A stretch of 64,000 nt of DNA, taken from assembly GCA_019918135.1 (NCBI GenBank), contig WBZZ01006334.1, positions 23,567 to 87,566 of the forward strand, read 5' to 3'. The position numbers were made by a program, and so were the translations under genes. Position 1 is the first letter of the stretch. Every line of letters starts with the position of its first letter. Source of the DNA: Paulinella micropora. Its lineage: Eukaryota; Cercozoa; Imbricatea; Euglyphida; Paulinellidae. Under the pieces are notes generated by a model. It ran no database searches. It worked only from the letters and a program-made list of their open reading frames with translations, and was not told where the DNA came from. This document shows, piece by piece, positions 9,185-18,691 of the stretch.

Positions 9185-10310
9185 TTAACTAAAACAAAAC
9201 TTCTTTTTATTCATCCTCTGCACTGGCGTCAGTCTTGGCTTTTTTGTCGGTGGCTCAGGACTGTCGGGCTCCTCTGTCGCAGCCGCTGCCGCCACGGGGG
9301 CTGCGGGAGGCACCACAGGACGCGCAAGGCCCTGTAAGGCCCTCCCGGCCTGCTCAATCATGCTCGTCGGCACTTCCTTGTACGCGACACCATAGGTCCC
9401 TACGCAAAGCACACCCGACTTTACGTTGGCCGAGGTTGTGTAGGTTTGTGTAAAGAGCCAGTGAGCCACAGCGGCCTGGATCAGATAACGGTTCATCGGA
9501 AGATCGGCCCAGCCGCAGAAGTCCGCGCCACGCATTGTACCGGTCTTCGCAGTCGCCCTGTCAAATAACGCCTGTGATTTTTTCAGTTCTATCAAAACAA
9601 CGTCCTGCGTCTTGGTGTCGCGCCAGACCTGGTCTATGTGTGTACAGAGAGACAAACAGGACGAATGAACAGGAAGCTGCGAGTAAATTGGCTCGCCGAA
9701 GCGGCTGAAGAGGAAGGAGAGGGCGCTGGCGGCGAGCGGGTGCACGCAGTGCAGAGTGTCGGGGTCCAGGTCGACGCCCGTGCAGGCCTTGAGGCTGTGG
9801 CAGAAGCTCAGTTTCTGCTGCGGCGGCGCCCCTGCCCAAACACCGTAATTTTTCTTGAAGATGGTGCCCTTAAGCACGGGCGGCCGCAGGCCCGTGGCTA
9901 TCTCGGTGAAAGCGGTGAGCTGGCAGTCTACAGCGAGGCCGTTCCCTGCACAGACGATCAAGAGAAAAAGGGACAGAAAAAGCTCGGGACAGCAAGCGAC
10001 AAACAAAAGAAAAAAGACAGTGCAGACCTCGGCCAAACCAGGGGGCCTGGATGTGCCTGGCGGAGTTCCGCTTCTGCGTGACAGAGGCGGCGCGTTCTTC
10101 CCATTGGGCGTACACGTTCTGTTTGGGTTTAATGGTTTTGTGACTGAACTTGGGGTCCTTCTGCCACACGTGCGCCTCGAGCCACGTGTGCACGCCCGCG
10201 AGCGCGCGGCCGCGGAACGAGGGCACGAAGGTCGGCGGCAGTTGCTTGATGTGGTGCGTGACGTCGGGGTCGAGCGCGCGCCAGGGAGGTTTTTGCCTCT
10301 TCTTGGTCAT
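9185..10310 (-). CDS. PD-(D/E)XK nuclease-like protein, two exons, 347 aa
   Basis: Exon 1 is 10310-10028, exon 2 is 9945-9185; together 1044 nt, exactly 348 codons. Exon 1 starts MTKKRQKPPWRALDPDV and ends QAPWFGR; exon 2 continues GNGLAVDCQLTAFTEIA without loss of frame. The core has HIDQVWRDTKTQDVVLIELK, which gives the Asp...Glu-x-Lys arrangement of PD-(D/E)XK nucleases. A later helix, NRYLIQAAVAHWLFTQTY, resembles the QxxxY motif of lambda-exonuclease/Cas4-like enzymes. That suggests a DNA end-processing or recombination nuclease, though the family is not certain. The C-terminus is Ala/Pro-rich and basic (PPTKKPRL), a possible nuclear localisation signal. Without splicing, exon 2 would need a start inside a T-rich, hydrophobic pseudo-leader. 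Confidence 0.7.
9946..10027 (-). other. Probable spliceosomal intron, 82 nt
   Basis: On the minus strand the intron begins GTCTGCACTG after an exon end CCGAG, is strongly pyrimidine-rich, and ends CTGTGCAG before GGAACGG. Removal joins two frames in phase 1 and restores a continuous nuclease-like protein. The 5' site is not the strong GTAAGT type, so cDNA would be decisive. Confidence 0.65.
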
Positions 10311-10653
10311 GCAGTTCTTGGCGTTTTTGCTCTTTTGAACGAAATATAAAAAAAAGGAAGAACGAGGGGTAGAAAATAAAGCAAAGAAGAAGAAAAAAAA
10401 ACAGATTCGGGAAAGGAAAAGGAAAAAGGGTAGGGGCACAGCCCCCCTCCCCCCCAAAAAAAAGAAGTGAGAGCACGGAAATGCTAGAGAGATTGCCCCC
10501 TCCCCTCCCCGCAAGTTTCTGTGTGCCGCCAAATCTGCGCGTTGCCCCCCTCCCCCACCCCTTGCCATTAACCCCCCGCCTAAAATCTTGGTTTACACTT
10601 TTTTGTTTTAAAAAAAGGAACGAAGTGTTCAAGAATCCCATGGATCTTCCAGT
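10311..10653. other. Intergenic region, homopolymer-rich
   Basis: These 343 bases lie between two leftward genes and hold A-rich and C-rich runs (10380-10460, 10490-10580). They must contain the promoter of the spliced nuclease gene. I see no coding content or recognisable regulatory motif. Confidence 0.6.
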
Positions 10654-12152
10654 TCATTTGGCAGTAAAAGAGGTCGTGTCCACTTGCAAACCGGGCCTAT
10701 CCTGCCTGAGCTGCTGCAGCATTTCTGCTGGCGGAATTTGGCACTCGCTCATCTTAATTGTTTGCAACGCTCGGCAGTGCTTGAGCTCGGCCACGTCTCC
10801 ACTGAAATAGCACCAAGAAAATTCTAGTTCTTGCAGCGCCTGGCACTGCTTTATTTCGGAGAGCGTCGAGCCTGTTATGTTGTAAGATTTTAACACTAGC
10901 CGTTGTAGGCCCGCGCAGCCCGCAAGTCCCGTAGGAGTTTTCCTGTTGAGAACTCCGGTGGTTAGAGGCCCAAAGCGCCACAGTTTCAAAGTGCGAAGCG
11001 AGCGGCATGCGTGCAGTGCCTTGAGGTTGGCAAATGGATTGGCTTGTCCCAATCGCAGTTCTTGGAGCGCGGGGCAGCGCTGCAATTTAGCCAAGCCCCG
11101 CAGGGTGAGGCCTTGACATCTGGACAGACACAGGGCCTGCAGGCCCGGCCAGCCGGACAGTTCGTCCAGCAGCTCATCCGACGCGTCGGGATGCAGAGCC
11201 AGCTTGAGCTTCGTGAGGTTCTGGTCCAGTGAACGTACGGCAGCTGGTGGGAGGGCCTAAAGTCGAGCAAGTCCAGCTCCTGCAGTTTCGTGAGAGAAGG
11301 CAGTTGCTGGAGCACGTTCGTAGCTCCGACCAAGTTGCGCAAGGCCAGCCCCGTGATCGGCAGGTCCTGCAGGCCGGAGCCCGTAATTTGGTGGCAAGAG
11401 GCTAGGTAGAGTTTCTGGAGTTTCGGCATCGAGCGTAGATGTTTCAGCCCGTGGTCTGTAATTACACGACAATCGTGCAGCGCCAGGTTCTGTAGTTGCT
11501 GCAGTTCCTGCAGGTTCCGGAGGTTTTCGTCGTGGACTCTTTGGCTCGAAATCACGAGCGTCCGGAGAGTCTGGGTGTGCTGACTGTTGTGCAGAGACAG
11601 ACAGATGTTGATGGTGCCCCTGGCCACTAGGTTGTGGATGCAGCCTAACTCGTCCAGGGCCTTGCTTTCTTGCCACAACCGGTCAGAGTACCATTCGCCC
11701 TCCAGGACCAAGGTTTCTACCGTGACGGTTTTTAGGGAGTAGCCCTGGTAGTCGGACCAGCGTTCGCGGTCTTGGTAGTAGGGCTGCTGTAGCACCAATC
11801 GTTGTATAGGGCGTTCAGCATCGGCGCAGGCGCGGGTAAAGAACCGGAGTATTCTCCGGTGCTGCTCGTTCGAAAACCTAAACACTGGCTGCTCGTAGTT
11901 TGCCCAGAAGGCGAGTTGCTGGACTAAAGCCAAGGAATCTCGGCACGCGAGCGCGAACCGGACGGCTTCCTCCGCGCCTGCCAGGTCTCTCACCATTGGC
12001 CAGAGATCGTCGGGCAGTTTGAACAGCCAGCAAGACTGCTCGAACCGAAGTTTGCTTCTTTTGCGTGGCCTAACCTCTTCAAGCGGCGCCGAGAGAGGGG
12101 GGATCCCGCGGGTGGCTCGGGATGACCTCCTCGTGGCCAGAAAATAACTCAT
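10654..12152 (-). CDS. F-box-like leucine-rich-repeat protein, one frameshift
   Basis: The protein starts MSYFLATRRSSRATRG. An F-box-like segment follows, LFKLPDDLWPMVRDLAGAEE, with a second half (LVQQLAFWANYEQPVFRF) shared in layout with the gene at 12463-13671. About 12 leucine-rich repeats then run to the end (for instance LQNLALHDCRVITDHGLKHL, of the cysteine-containing AMN1/FBXL type). The frame breaks near 11245, where LLDFRPSHQL must continue as AAVRSLDQNLTKLKLALH in another frame. The downstream frame is open from there to the stop at 10654. Repeat periodicity is kept across the break, so I treat it as one gene with a single-base error or recent mutation. Likely a substrate adaptor for host ubiquitin ligase. 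Confidence 0.7.
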
Positions 12153-12462
12153 TTCCCTTTTTCTCTGCGTCTGTAGATCCCTTGTTTTTAGAAGGTTGGA
12201 GTGTTCACTTTCTGTGCACGGGGGTCTTGGAGGAGTGTTCTTCTTCGCCCTGCTGCCCCCCCCCCCCCCGCTTCTTCCGGGGCAAATTCCTTTCCCCCCC
12301 CCCCCTCTCTCTCTCTCCTTCCTTCCCCCGGCCCACAGTCCGCGCGCCGTTCTCTCTCCATCCCGCTTCGTACCTGCAAGTAAAGGGCGTGCTGGCACAC
12401 CCCCCCTGCTCTTTGTTGGGGGCCCCTGCGGCGCCTGCGTGTTGCACCAAGGTTTTGGCTTT
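12153..12462. other. Intergenic region between two LRR genes
   Basis: About 310 bases with two long C-runs (near 12251 and 12296) and CT-rich sequence. This is the presumed promoter region of the upstream-lying LRR gene that starts at 12152. No coding signal is seen. Confidence 0.6.
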
Positions 12463-13671
12463 TTAATTAAACTGTGAAGAAAACTCTAGGTCGGGCCTCC
12501 TTCTCTGCAGGCGTTCGAGCATTTCCTGCGTTATGCCTCCGGATTCGTACACGTCAAGCTTTTTCAGCGAACGGCAATACTGAATCGAGTCTAGCGTGCT
12601 AATCCCTGGACAGGACTGTATTTCCAATTTTGTTAGGTTGTCGCAGTGCTGTAACTCGGGGAGCCACTCACTAGTTAAGTTTGCGCAACCATGAATATCT
12701 AAATGATAGAGCGAGACACATCTTCGCAGGCAGAGGGCCAACGATGTGCCTGTACCATTGGTACATTTCCGGATGGCGAGACACCGCAGCGCGGGGACAT
12801 TGAGCGCGCCGGTCAGGCCCGTACAGGATTCCAGGGACAGGCTTTCGAGCGCTTTGCAGTCCCGGAGCGCGGCCAGCCGGTCGTCGGTGATGCGGGGGCA
12901 GCGCGAGAGCCATAGCTCTCGGAGCTTGGGGCACTCGGGGAGCTGGCCTAGGCATGCCCCCGTGATTCGCGCGCAACCTCCCAGGAAAAGCGCTTGTAGG
13001 TCCTTAAGGTCCTTGAGCCCCCGCAGTGCCTGGTCGGTAGGGCTGCCCGAGAGCCACAGCCATTCGAGTCTTGTCAGTTTGGGCAGGACGCGAGCTAAAA
13101 TGTCGTCCGCACGCTGATCGTTTTTTGGATGCTAAGTGAAAGGAGCGAACCGGCGCTGCGCAGTTTTTCTAGCGGACTAATGTCATGGCAGTTCGATAGA
13201 AACAGCTTGTGGATGGACGGAAAGGCCCACAAGAGCTTTGCCCAGGGTTGATCTTGCTGGTCAACAAGAGCTAGTTTCTGGTTAGCAAGAGCTAGTTTCT
13301 TGACTGAGAAGCCCGAGAGCACACGGAGGTCGGCTTCCTGTACAGGGCGTTTAATATCCAGGCTGCCTAAGAGAGTAGACTTGTGTAGCCAGGCGAGTAT
13401 GCGCCGGTGGGGGGGCAGCTCGAGCTCGAAGGCGGGCTGTTGGAAGTTCCCCCAGAACGTGGGGCCCTGCACCAGCGCCAGTAGGGCCGTGCACGTCAGG
13501 GCCAGGGCGCTCGCGAGGTCGGGGCCGGCCAGGCCGTTGATCATTGGCCATACATCCTCTGGCAGTGTGAGCAATAATATGGCTCTGTTTGTCTGCACAA
13601 GGCACCTGCGCTTCGACGCTCCCGGATCCCCTGCCGCCAGCTTCCTCGCGGACTTAATTTTTTCGGCCATG
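12463..13671 (-). CDS. F-box-like leucine-rich-repeat protein, one homopolymer frameshift
   Basis: It begins MAEKIKSARKLAAGDPGASK, then an F-box-like segment LLTLPEDVWPMINGLAGPD closely parallel to the one in the 10654-12152 gene, so the two are tandem paralogues. Leucine-rich repeats of the cysteine-containing type follow (LTRLEWLWLSGSPTDQALRG, LRELWLSRCPRITDDRLAAL). The frame is lost at a run of six T on the + strand (13121-13126). With seven, SIQK would continue KNDQRADDILARVLPKL and the whole repeat domain would be in frame to the stop at 12463. The reconstructed product is about 402 aa. The break at a homopolymer suggests a sequencing deletion or slippage. Confidence 0.7.
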
Positions 13672-13872
13672 TTTTTTTTAATAGAGAGAGAGGGGAGGGG
13701 GGAAATGGGAGGGAAAATGTGTGGCCTTGCGGCCGTCCCCCCCCCCCCCCCTTTTGCTTCGATTGTATGTGTGGGAGAGAGGGAGGGGACCCTACGAAGA
13801 AACACCCTCCTCCCCCTCCCCCGCCGCCTGTTCCGTACAAATTTTTCCCCTGCAAAACAAAAGAAACGCGGC
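13672..13872. promoter_or_regulatory. Divergent promoter region of LRR and Rpb5-like genes
   Basis: Two hundred bases separate the divergent starts at 13671 and 13873. The region contains a long C-run (near 13738) and purine-rich GAGAGAGGGAGGGG. No TATA-like box is obvious. Confidence 0.4.
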
Positions 13873-14685
13873 ATGACCGCGGAAGGTATTTCGTTGCAGG
13901 AAGTGCTGGCGAGCGCACCGCGCCGGGGAACAGCCGTGGTGGCCGGCTGGCCCGAGCGCGTGGTGTGCCAGACGTGCGGCGGCAACGAAATCGCCAGCAT
14001 CCAACAAGACCTGTTCGAATGTCCGTGCGGCTGGCAGGCGTCCGTGGTGGCCGAGAAAGTGCGCGCGTTGCTGGCGCGCCTGGGCTACGAGCGCAAAGAC
14101 TCGCTGGACCTGGTGGATATCACGGGCGACTGGGCCCCGGCGCGCACGGGCGCGCCGGTGCTGACGGTGTTCTGGAGGTTCCTGCAGGACCCGCACGACA
14201 CGCTGCTGCGGCGGAGCACGGCGAAGAAATGGATAGCAGCGGCGGAGGAGTCGGCGGCCTCGGAGCCCAGGCACTTAATTATCATCCACCGCAAGCGGCG
14301 CGCGCCGGTGGCGGAGCTGATGGCAGAGCGAGAGGTTGCGCTCGGGTGGCGCATAGACTTATGGGACGAGGACTCGCTGTTGTTCACGCCGGGGGTCCGC
14401 GGGCTGTACCACGAGCACCGCGCGCTCGGCGCGGCCGAGTTAAAGAGGCTGGAAGCGGTGTTCCAGCTAGACGCCGGCCGGCTGCCCGTGCTGTTCAGTT
14501 CGGACCCCGCGGCCAAGTGGTGCGGCGCGCGCCCGGGGGACGTGGTGGCGGTGGAATCTACGTTTATGGACGGCAAGCAGCAACAATACAGGCGCTGCGT
14601 GTATTTGGCGGAGGAACGGTTCCGCAAGGAGTCGATAGTGGCGAAGAAGGCCGATGTGAGGGACAGGCACAACCGTTTCTTGTAA
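13873..14685 (+). CDS. DNA-directed RNA polymerase subunit Rpb5-like (RPABC1), 270 aa
   Basis: The C-terminal half (residues ~175-260) carries the Rpb5 assembly-domain signature. HEHRALGAAELKRLEAVF corresponds to the H..L...E motif, LPVLFSSDPAAKWCGARPGD to the LPrI..DP.ar..G...Gd block, and VVAVESTFMDGKQQQYRRCV to the strand/YR ending. Rpb5 is a shared subunit at the downstream jaw of eukaryotic and giant-virus RNA polymerases, so the host virus probably transcribes its own genes. Unusually, residues ~30-55 form a zinc-ribbon-like CQTCGGNEIASIQQDLFECP followed by CGW before the jaw domain. Its length is slightly above the eukaryotic subunit (about 210 aa). The frame is intact. Confidence 0.75.
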   Translation: MTAEGISLQEVLASAPRRGTAVVAGWPERVVCQTCGGNEIASIQQDLFECPCGWQASVVAEKVRALLARLGYERKDSLDLVDITGDWAPARTGAPVLTVFWRFLQDPHDTLLRRSTAKKWIAAAEESAASEPRHLIIIHRKRRAPVAELMAEREVALGWRIDLWDEDSLLFTPGVRGLYHEHRALGAAELKRLEAVFQLDAGRLPVLFSSDPAAKWCGARPGDVVAVESTFMDGKQQQYRRCVYLAEERFRKESIVAKKADVRDRHNRFL

Positions 14686-14859
14686 AGAAGCCTAGGGAAA
14701 TGGAGAGAGGGGGGGGGGGGGGCTCGGCCTTGGGCAAGCAAAGAAAGATTAAAAAAACTTTTTTAATTGTAACTTGGTTGATTTTTCCGGAAGAAAATAT
14801 ATGACCGGGGCGCGAATTGTAGGAGACTTTCGCGGTGCTTTCTCTCGCTGTCTTTTTGC

Positions 14860-15728
14860 TCACAAGTCGTGCGGCTGCGGGCCCAACAAGGGGCCCAAGA
14901 ACGTGGAGCCCTGCACGCCCGTGCCGGCGTACTCGGCGCCCGCGCCCTTGAGCTGCATGAAGGCGTGGGGGTCGGCGCGCGGGCCGAGCGCGGTCCGGCC
15001 GACCGCGGCGTCGTGCAGCCTGCCGTGTATGCGGCTGTAGGTGAGCTGCGCGCCGCGGCAGCAAATGGACTGCTCAATTTCCAGGGGCTTGAAGATACCC
15101 TCTTCGCTAAACATGAGCGGCTGCGCGCTGGTGAGGTCCGACACCTTGTATTTGAGCGCACTCAGCACCAGGTCGCACATCGGGGCGGACGGATCGTCAT
15201 CGAAGCGCTCGCCGACGAGTCCGGGGTGCTTTTGCCCGTCATGGAGCTGAACCAAGACTTGGGCACGTACGTGTACGGCACGGGCACGACGACGATGTCC
15301 CATTCCTGGCCGGGGCGCGGGTCGCTGCCGTTGAGTTGCTTCTTCGACACGGTACTAGCCAGCTTGACGCCCGCCCCGTGCTCGTAGCGGACCGAGACGA
15401 TGTTGGGCTCTATCCGCAGCGTGCGGCGGTCCATGACGATGGTGCCCGCCTTGAAGCGCACCTGCACGCTGGTCTGGAAAGAGTCGGGGTCGTTGGCAAA
15501 GATCACGTCCGAGTCCTTGACGACCACGTGCGCGCTGCCCTGCCCCTTGCGCATAAAGAGCGCCGACCCGCCGACGAACTTAATAGCGGGCCGGAAGAGC
15601 ATGAAGCCGAGCGGGAAGGGCAGGTTGTGGTCAATCAGCCACTCCAGGTTCGAGCGCGTAACCGGTTCTTTTTGCAGCCAGGCCAGGAAACGTTCGAAAC
15701 TATTCCCCGACGGCGCAGACCACGTCGG
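14860..15728 (-). pseudogene. Truncated and frameshifted gene, possible structural protein
   Basis: The readable protein runs from about 15728 (SAPSGNSFERFLAWLQKEPV) through LPFPLGFMLFRPAIKFVGGS and FKAGTIVMDRRTLRIEPNIV to the stop at 14860. It shifts frame near 15220, where KSTP must be followed by GLVGERFDDDPSAPMCDLV. There is no ATG at its 5' end: the frame is closed by a stop near 15736, and it meets the start of an oppositely oriented truncated gene. The beta-rich, Gly-poor sequence and motifs such as ANDPDSFQTSVQVRFKAG suggest a virion or capsid-associated protein. I do not recognise the family with confidence. Neighbour at the 3' side: Rpb5-like gene, convergent, 174 bp apart. Confidence 0.55.
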
Positions 15729-17867
15729 TCACGGTGCGCGCTCTGGGCTACGGCGGCTTCGTGGACCCGGGCTGCACGTGGCTCGTGCGGGTCGACGATG
15801 TGCTGGCGCCGTACTTTGAGTGCGCGCTGGACGGTAATATACCGAGCACGGGCATCGCGTACCCGAACGACTCCGGCAAGAATTACTCGATGCGCTTTGG
15901 CTACTACACGCGGGCGCTGGTAGACGAGACCGAGACCACGCGCTACGTGGTCTTCGACAGTGCGTCCGCCACGCTGCAGGCGCCGGGAGTCAACGGCTCG
16001 AGCGTGCGCTTCTACATCGGCACCACGACGCTCACGTGGGTCGGCGCCGACTCGAGCGGCAACCAGGCCACGCCGTGCGTGCTGAACGTCACGATCAACG
16101 ACCAGGAGGCCCCGCGCCTCACGTGCCCGAACATGACGGTGCAGACGCTGCCGGGCGTCAACTACTGGAACGGCACGTCTGCTGTGGTTACCGCGGTCGA
16201 CAACTTCGACGCAACGGCGCAGCTGGTATTCCCGATCCCCGAACCGCTGGTGTACACGGGCCCGAACGCGTTCCACGTGCTCACGCGCAGCCACAACGAT
16301 GCCTATGGCAACACGGGCTACTGCCAGTTCGCGGTCTGGGTGCTGGACAACCAGGCGCCCGTGTTCACGAGCTGCCCCGCCACGGACCTGGCGATCGTCG
16401 TCGGCAGCGCCAGCTACGTGATCAACATCAATAACTTCTTCAATGTGACCGACAACTCGGACCCCTCGGTGCAGCTGTACTACGACCTGGCGGTTGGCGA
16501 TTCGCAGTCGGTGCTGTATGTGCGCACGCTGCCGCAGCTGGACGTGCGCCTGATCCCGTACAACCTGACGGTGCTCGTCACGGCCGTGGACGCGCACTCG
16601 GGCCTCAACAGCACGTGCTCGCTGCGCTTCGTGCTGCTGGACGGCGCCACGCCCGAGCTGTCGTGCCCGAACGCCACGGAGCCGCTGCTGCTGTCGACGC
16701 TGGCCTCGTCACATTTCGCCGATGCAAGCGGGCTCGGCACCAGCTTCGGGCCTTATGTGAACCTGTCGGCCGCGCTCGCGGCGCCGGTGCCATCAGTACA
16801 GGCGCTGTACTGCGCGCCCAGCGGCGGCGCCTGCTACCTGCCCTTCGCGCCCTGCCCGGGCTGTACCGACAACTCGTTTGCGGGCTGCGCCAACCTCGCG
16901 CTGCACCCCGTGCTCGGCGCCATTGGCGTGACTAATGAATCGATTGTCCGGGCCTACGGCGCGGGTTACACGCAGCCGTTCAATGGCGGCTGGAGCGGCA
17001 CGAGCGCCAGCAACAACGTGGTGCGGCTCGACACGTGCGACTTCGTGCTGCTGGACGACGTGGTGCCGCTCGCGCTGTGCAACCAGCTCTCCACGGCCTG
17101 CGCTGCTACTGGCGCACTGACCTACGACGCGCGCTCGGACCCGTCCTCTACGTACTACCACTTTGGCGACAGCGCGCTGCGGATCTTGACCAGCAACTAC
17201 GGCAGCGGGGAGGGCGCGTACTTCCGCGTGCCGTACTGGCTCGACTCGGTCGGTGTCACGTACGTCACCGTCCGCGGCGCGTCGTCGGCCACCGAGACCG
17301 CGCCCGCGCGCCTGCAGGCGCTGCGCTGGCTCACGGGCTTCGCCGGGCCCGCGCCGGGCGACCTGCGCGCTGCGCTGATCGCGGACCCCGCCAACAGCGC
17401 GTGGTCCGTGTACTTCCCCGCGGTGACAGTTGGCAGCGCCGGGGCCGCCTTCTACGCCGACCACTTCCTCGTGTACTTGGACACGCTCGCGCTGCTGCTC
17501 GACCACCCGCTGCTGCTCGGCGCCAACGTGTTCAACTTCACTCTGGACGGCGAACGCAACACCTCGACGACCGTGACAATCCTGGACGAGGCGGGCAACG
17601 GCGTCGTGCACCATCACCGGTGTCGTCGAGGACGACACCCCGCCCGTGTTTGCCAACTGCCCGCCGACCCTCGGCGGCACGGGCTGGGCTTCGCGCACCG
17701 TGCGCATCGCCACGCCCGGCGAGACCGACACGACCCTGCCGGGCGGCGGCGCCTTCTACACGTTTGCGCCCCTGGGCCGCGACAACCTGCCGGGCGCGCT
17801 CACGACCAACGTCACCGTGCGCTCATCTGGCGGCGGCGCCGGCTTGTACCAAAACCTAGCCGACGAC
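15662..17867 (+). pseudogene. HYR-repeat surface protein, 5' part, interrupted by the provirus
   Basis: The frame is open from 15662 (after an in-frame TAA) but has no ATG; GTG at 15734 is the first alternative start. Sequence such as NVRNYSPTAQTTSVTVRALG upstream of it already looks coding, so the 5' end is missing. At least four HYR (hyalin) repeats are visible through their link motif: CVLNVTINDQEAPRLTCP, CQFAVWVLDNQAPVFTSCP, CSLRFVLLDGATPELSCP, and CTITGVVEDDTPPVFANCP. The last is read only after a frame change near 17603-17608. HYR is an immunoglobulin-like adhesion module of extracellular proteins; many N-x-S/T sites fit a glycosylated surface protein. At 17868 the coding sequence runs into the left TIR and stops at 17889-17891. 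The 3' part resumes at 39071. Confidence 0.75.
17862..17867. repeat. Left target-site duplication, GACGAC
   Basis: GACGAC immediately precedes the first base of the left TIR and is repeated exactly after the right TIR (39071-39076). Six base pairs is the duplication length typical of Polinton/Maverick and virophage integrases. Removing one copy and the element restores the HYR gene reading A-D-D-G-S. Confidence 0.9.
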
Positions 17868-18020
17868 AGTAGTATAATATCCTTTTTTTAAGGTCATTTT
17901 TCGTGCCCTCAAAATGACACTTTAAAAAAGAATTCGGCTTCCTTCGCTATCTCCCGCACAATCAATACAAGAGCACCCTATCTCAGACATGTCGGAGATT
18001 TACACCCCAAAGAGCCCCCT
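17868..18020 (+). repeat. Left terminal inverted repeat, 153 bp
   Basis: It begins AGTAGTATAATATCC and ends AGAGCCCCCT, and matches the reverse complement of 38918-39070 with one mismatch (CTCAGAC here, CTCCGAC on the right). No length difference exists between the arms. It contains one copy of the element's palindrome at 17980-17999. By analogy with Polintons it is the integrase substrate and the origin for protein-primed replication. Confidence 0.92.
17980..17999. repeat. Palindrome copy in left TIR
   Basis: CTCAGACATGTCGGAG with AT/AT flanks; one base departs from perfect symmetry, the only difference from the right TIR copy. Confidence 0.8.
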
Positions 18021-18075
18021 ATCTAGCACTGAGAGAAAATATATTGTAAAAGAAAAAATTCGTCTTTTGATATAG

Positions 18076-18306
18076 ATGGATGGAAAACAGAAGAGAGCGG
18101 AATATGTAAAGGAAAGAAGAAAGCAGAAATACACATGTGTATGTGGTAAGGTAATAGGTATATATGGAAAATATCAACACGAAAAATCAGACTTTCATAG
18201 AGACTACTTCGCAGAGAAAGAAGAGGTTATGATAGGAGGACATAAAGTTATTCGTATAATTCGTAGAAATGACGACATGGAAAGATATTATAAAAATCAC
18301 TCGTGA
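18076..18306 (+). CDS. Small basic protein with C2H2-like finger, 76 aa
   Basis: The first gene of the provirus. A very basic N-terminus (KQKRAEYVKERRKQK) leads into YTCVCGKVIGIYGKYQHEKSDFH, giving CxC-x12-H-x5-H, a plausible zinc finger. A similar CGCG..(H)HFKTQKH unit closes the GIY-YIG protein at the other end of the element. The rest is charged with no recognised domain. A DNA-binding regulatory role is a guess from size, charge and position in the left (early) arm. ATG at 18076 is followed by a second ATG four bases later in another frame. Confidence 0.6.
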   Translation: MDGKQKRAEYVKERRKQKYTCVCGKVIGIYGKYQHEKSDFHRDYFAEKEEVMIGGHKVIRIIRRNDDMERYYKNHS

Positions 18307-18330
18307 TTTGCTACAATAATGTTATAAAAA

Positions 18331-18360
18331 TAAAATGTAAAACCATTTAAAGAAATAAAT
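18331..18360 (+). promoter_or_regulatory. Repeated promoter-like element, copy 1
   Basis: Thirty bases around GTAAAACCATTTAAAGAAAT, 18 bp before the ATG at 18378, are identical to 18641-18670. A shorter match, GTAAAACAATTTAA, precedes the polymerase gene. The position suggests a shared early promoter of the left arm. Confidence 0.6.
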
Positions 18361-18377
18361 ATTATTACTTATATAAT

Positions 18378-18650
18378 ATGTCTTCTATAATGATACAAGC
18401 GGACAAGGAATTGAAAGAACTATACAACTTACATTTTCCAGAAGCATTAGCAGGCGATAGAAGGATTAAGAAATACACTAGAAGAGAAACGCTTCAACGA
18501 TATAGTAAAGCCTTTAAGTTTTGGAATGAACAGAGAAACAAGGCATTAGAGGCTCCAACGATGTTGAATATTCACAAATGGGAAATATGTGAAGAAGCAA
18601 TAAGACAACTTAAATTAAGGGTGATGATTGTATTAAATAATAAAATGTAA
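18378..18650 (+). CDS. Hypothetical protein, 90 aa
   Basis: A Lys-rich, helix-forming protein (TRRETLQRYSKAFKFWNEQR and NIHKWEICEEAIRQLKLRVM) with no cysteine pairs and no recognised family. It is preceded by the repeated promoter-like element and its stop codon lies inside the second copy of that element (18641-18670). Spacing to the flanking small genes is about 40-70 bp. It is probably one of a set of early left-arm genes; function unknown. Confidence 0.5.
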   Translation: MSSIMIQADKELKELYNLHFPEALAGDRRIKKYTRRETLQRYSKAFKFWNEQRNKALEAPTMLNIHKWEICEEAIRQLKLRVMIVLNNKM

Positions 18651-18670
18651 AACCATTTAAAGAAATAAAT
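18641..18670 (+). promoter_or_regulatory. Repeated promoter-like element, copy 2
   Basis: Identical over 30 bases to 18331-18360, here 22 bp before the ATG at 18692 and overlapping the stop of the preceding gene. Both copies are followed by an AT-rich box containing ATTACTTAT. Confidence 0.6.
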
Positions 18671-18691
18671 TATATTACTTATAATATAGAT

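Noticed and set aside
13095-13140. Programmed ribosomal frameshift in the second LRR gene
   Set aside because: The A-run is a plausible slippery site, but no downstream structure is evident and other genes here break at homopolymers too, so an indel is simpler.
15635-16597. Leftward 320-aa open frame opposite the HYR gene
   Set aside because: Arg/His/Val-rich shadow typical of the antisense of a GC-rich gene; the + strand shows HYR motifs.
16793-17731. Leftward 312-aa open frame
   Set aside because: Antisense shadow of the HYR gene with no motif and biased composition.
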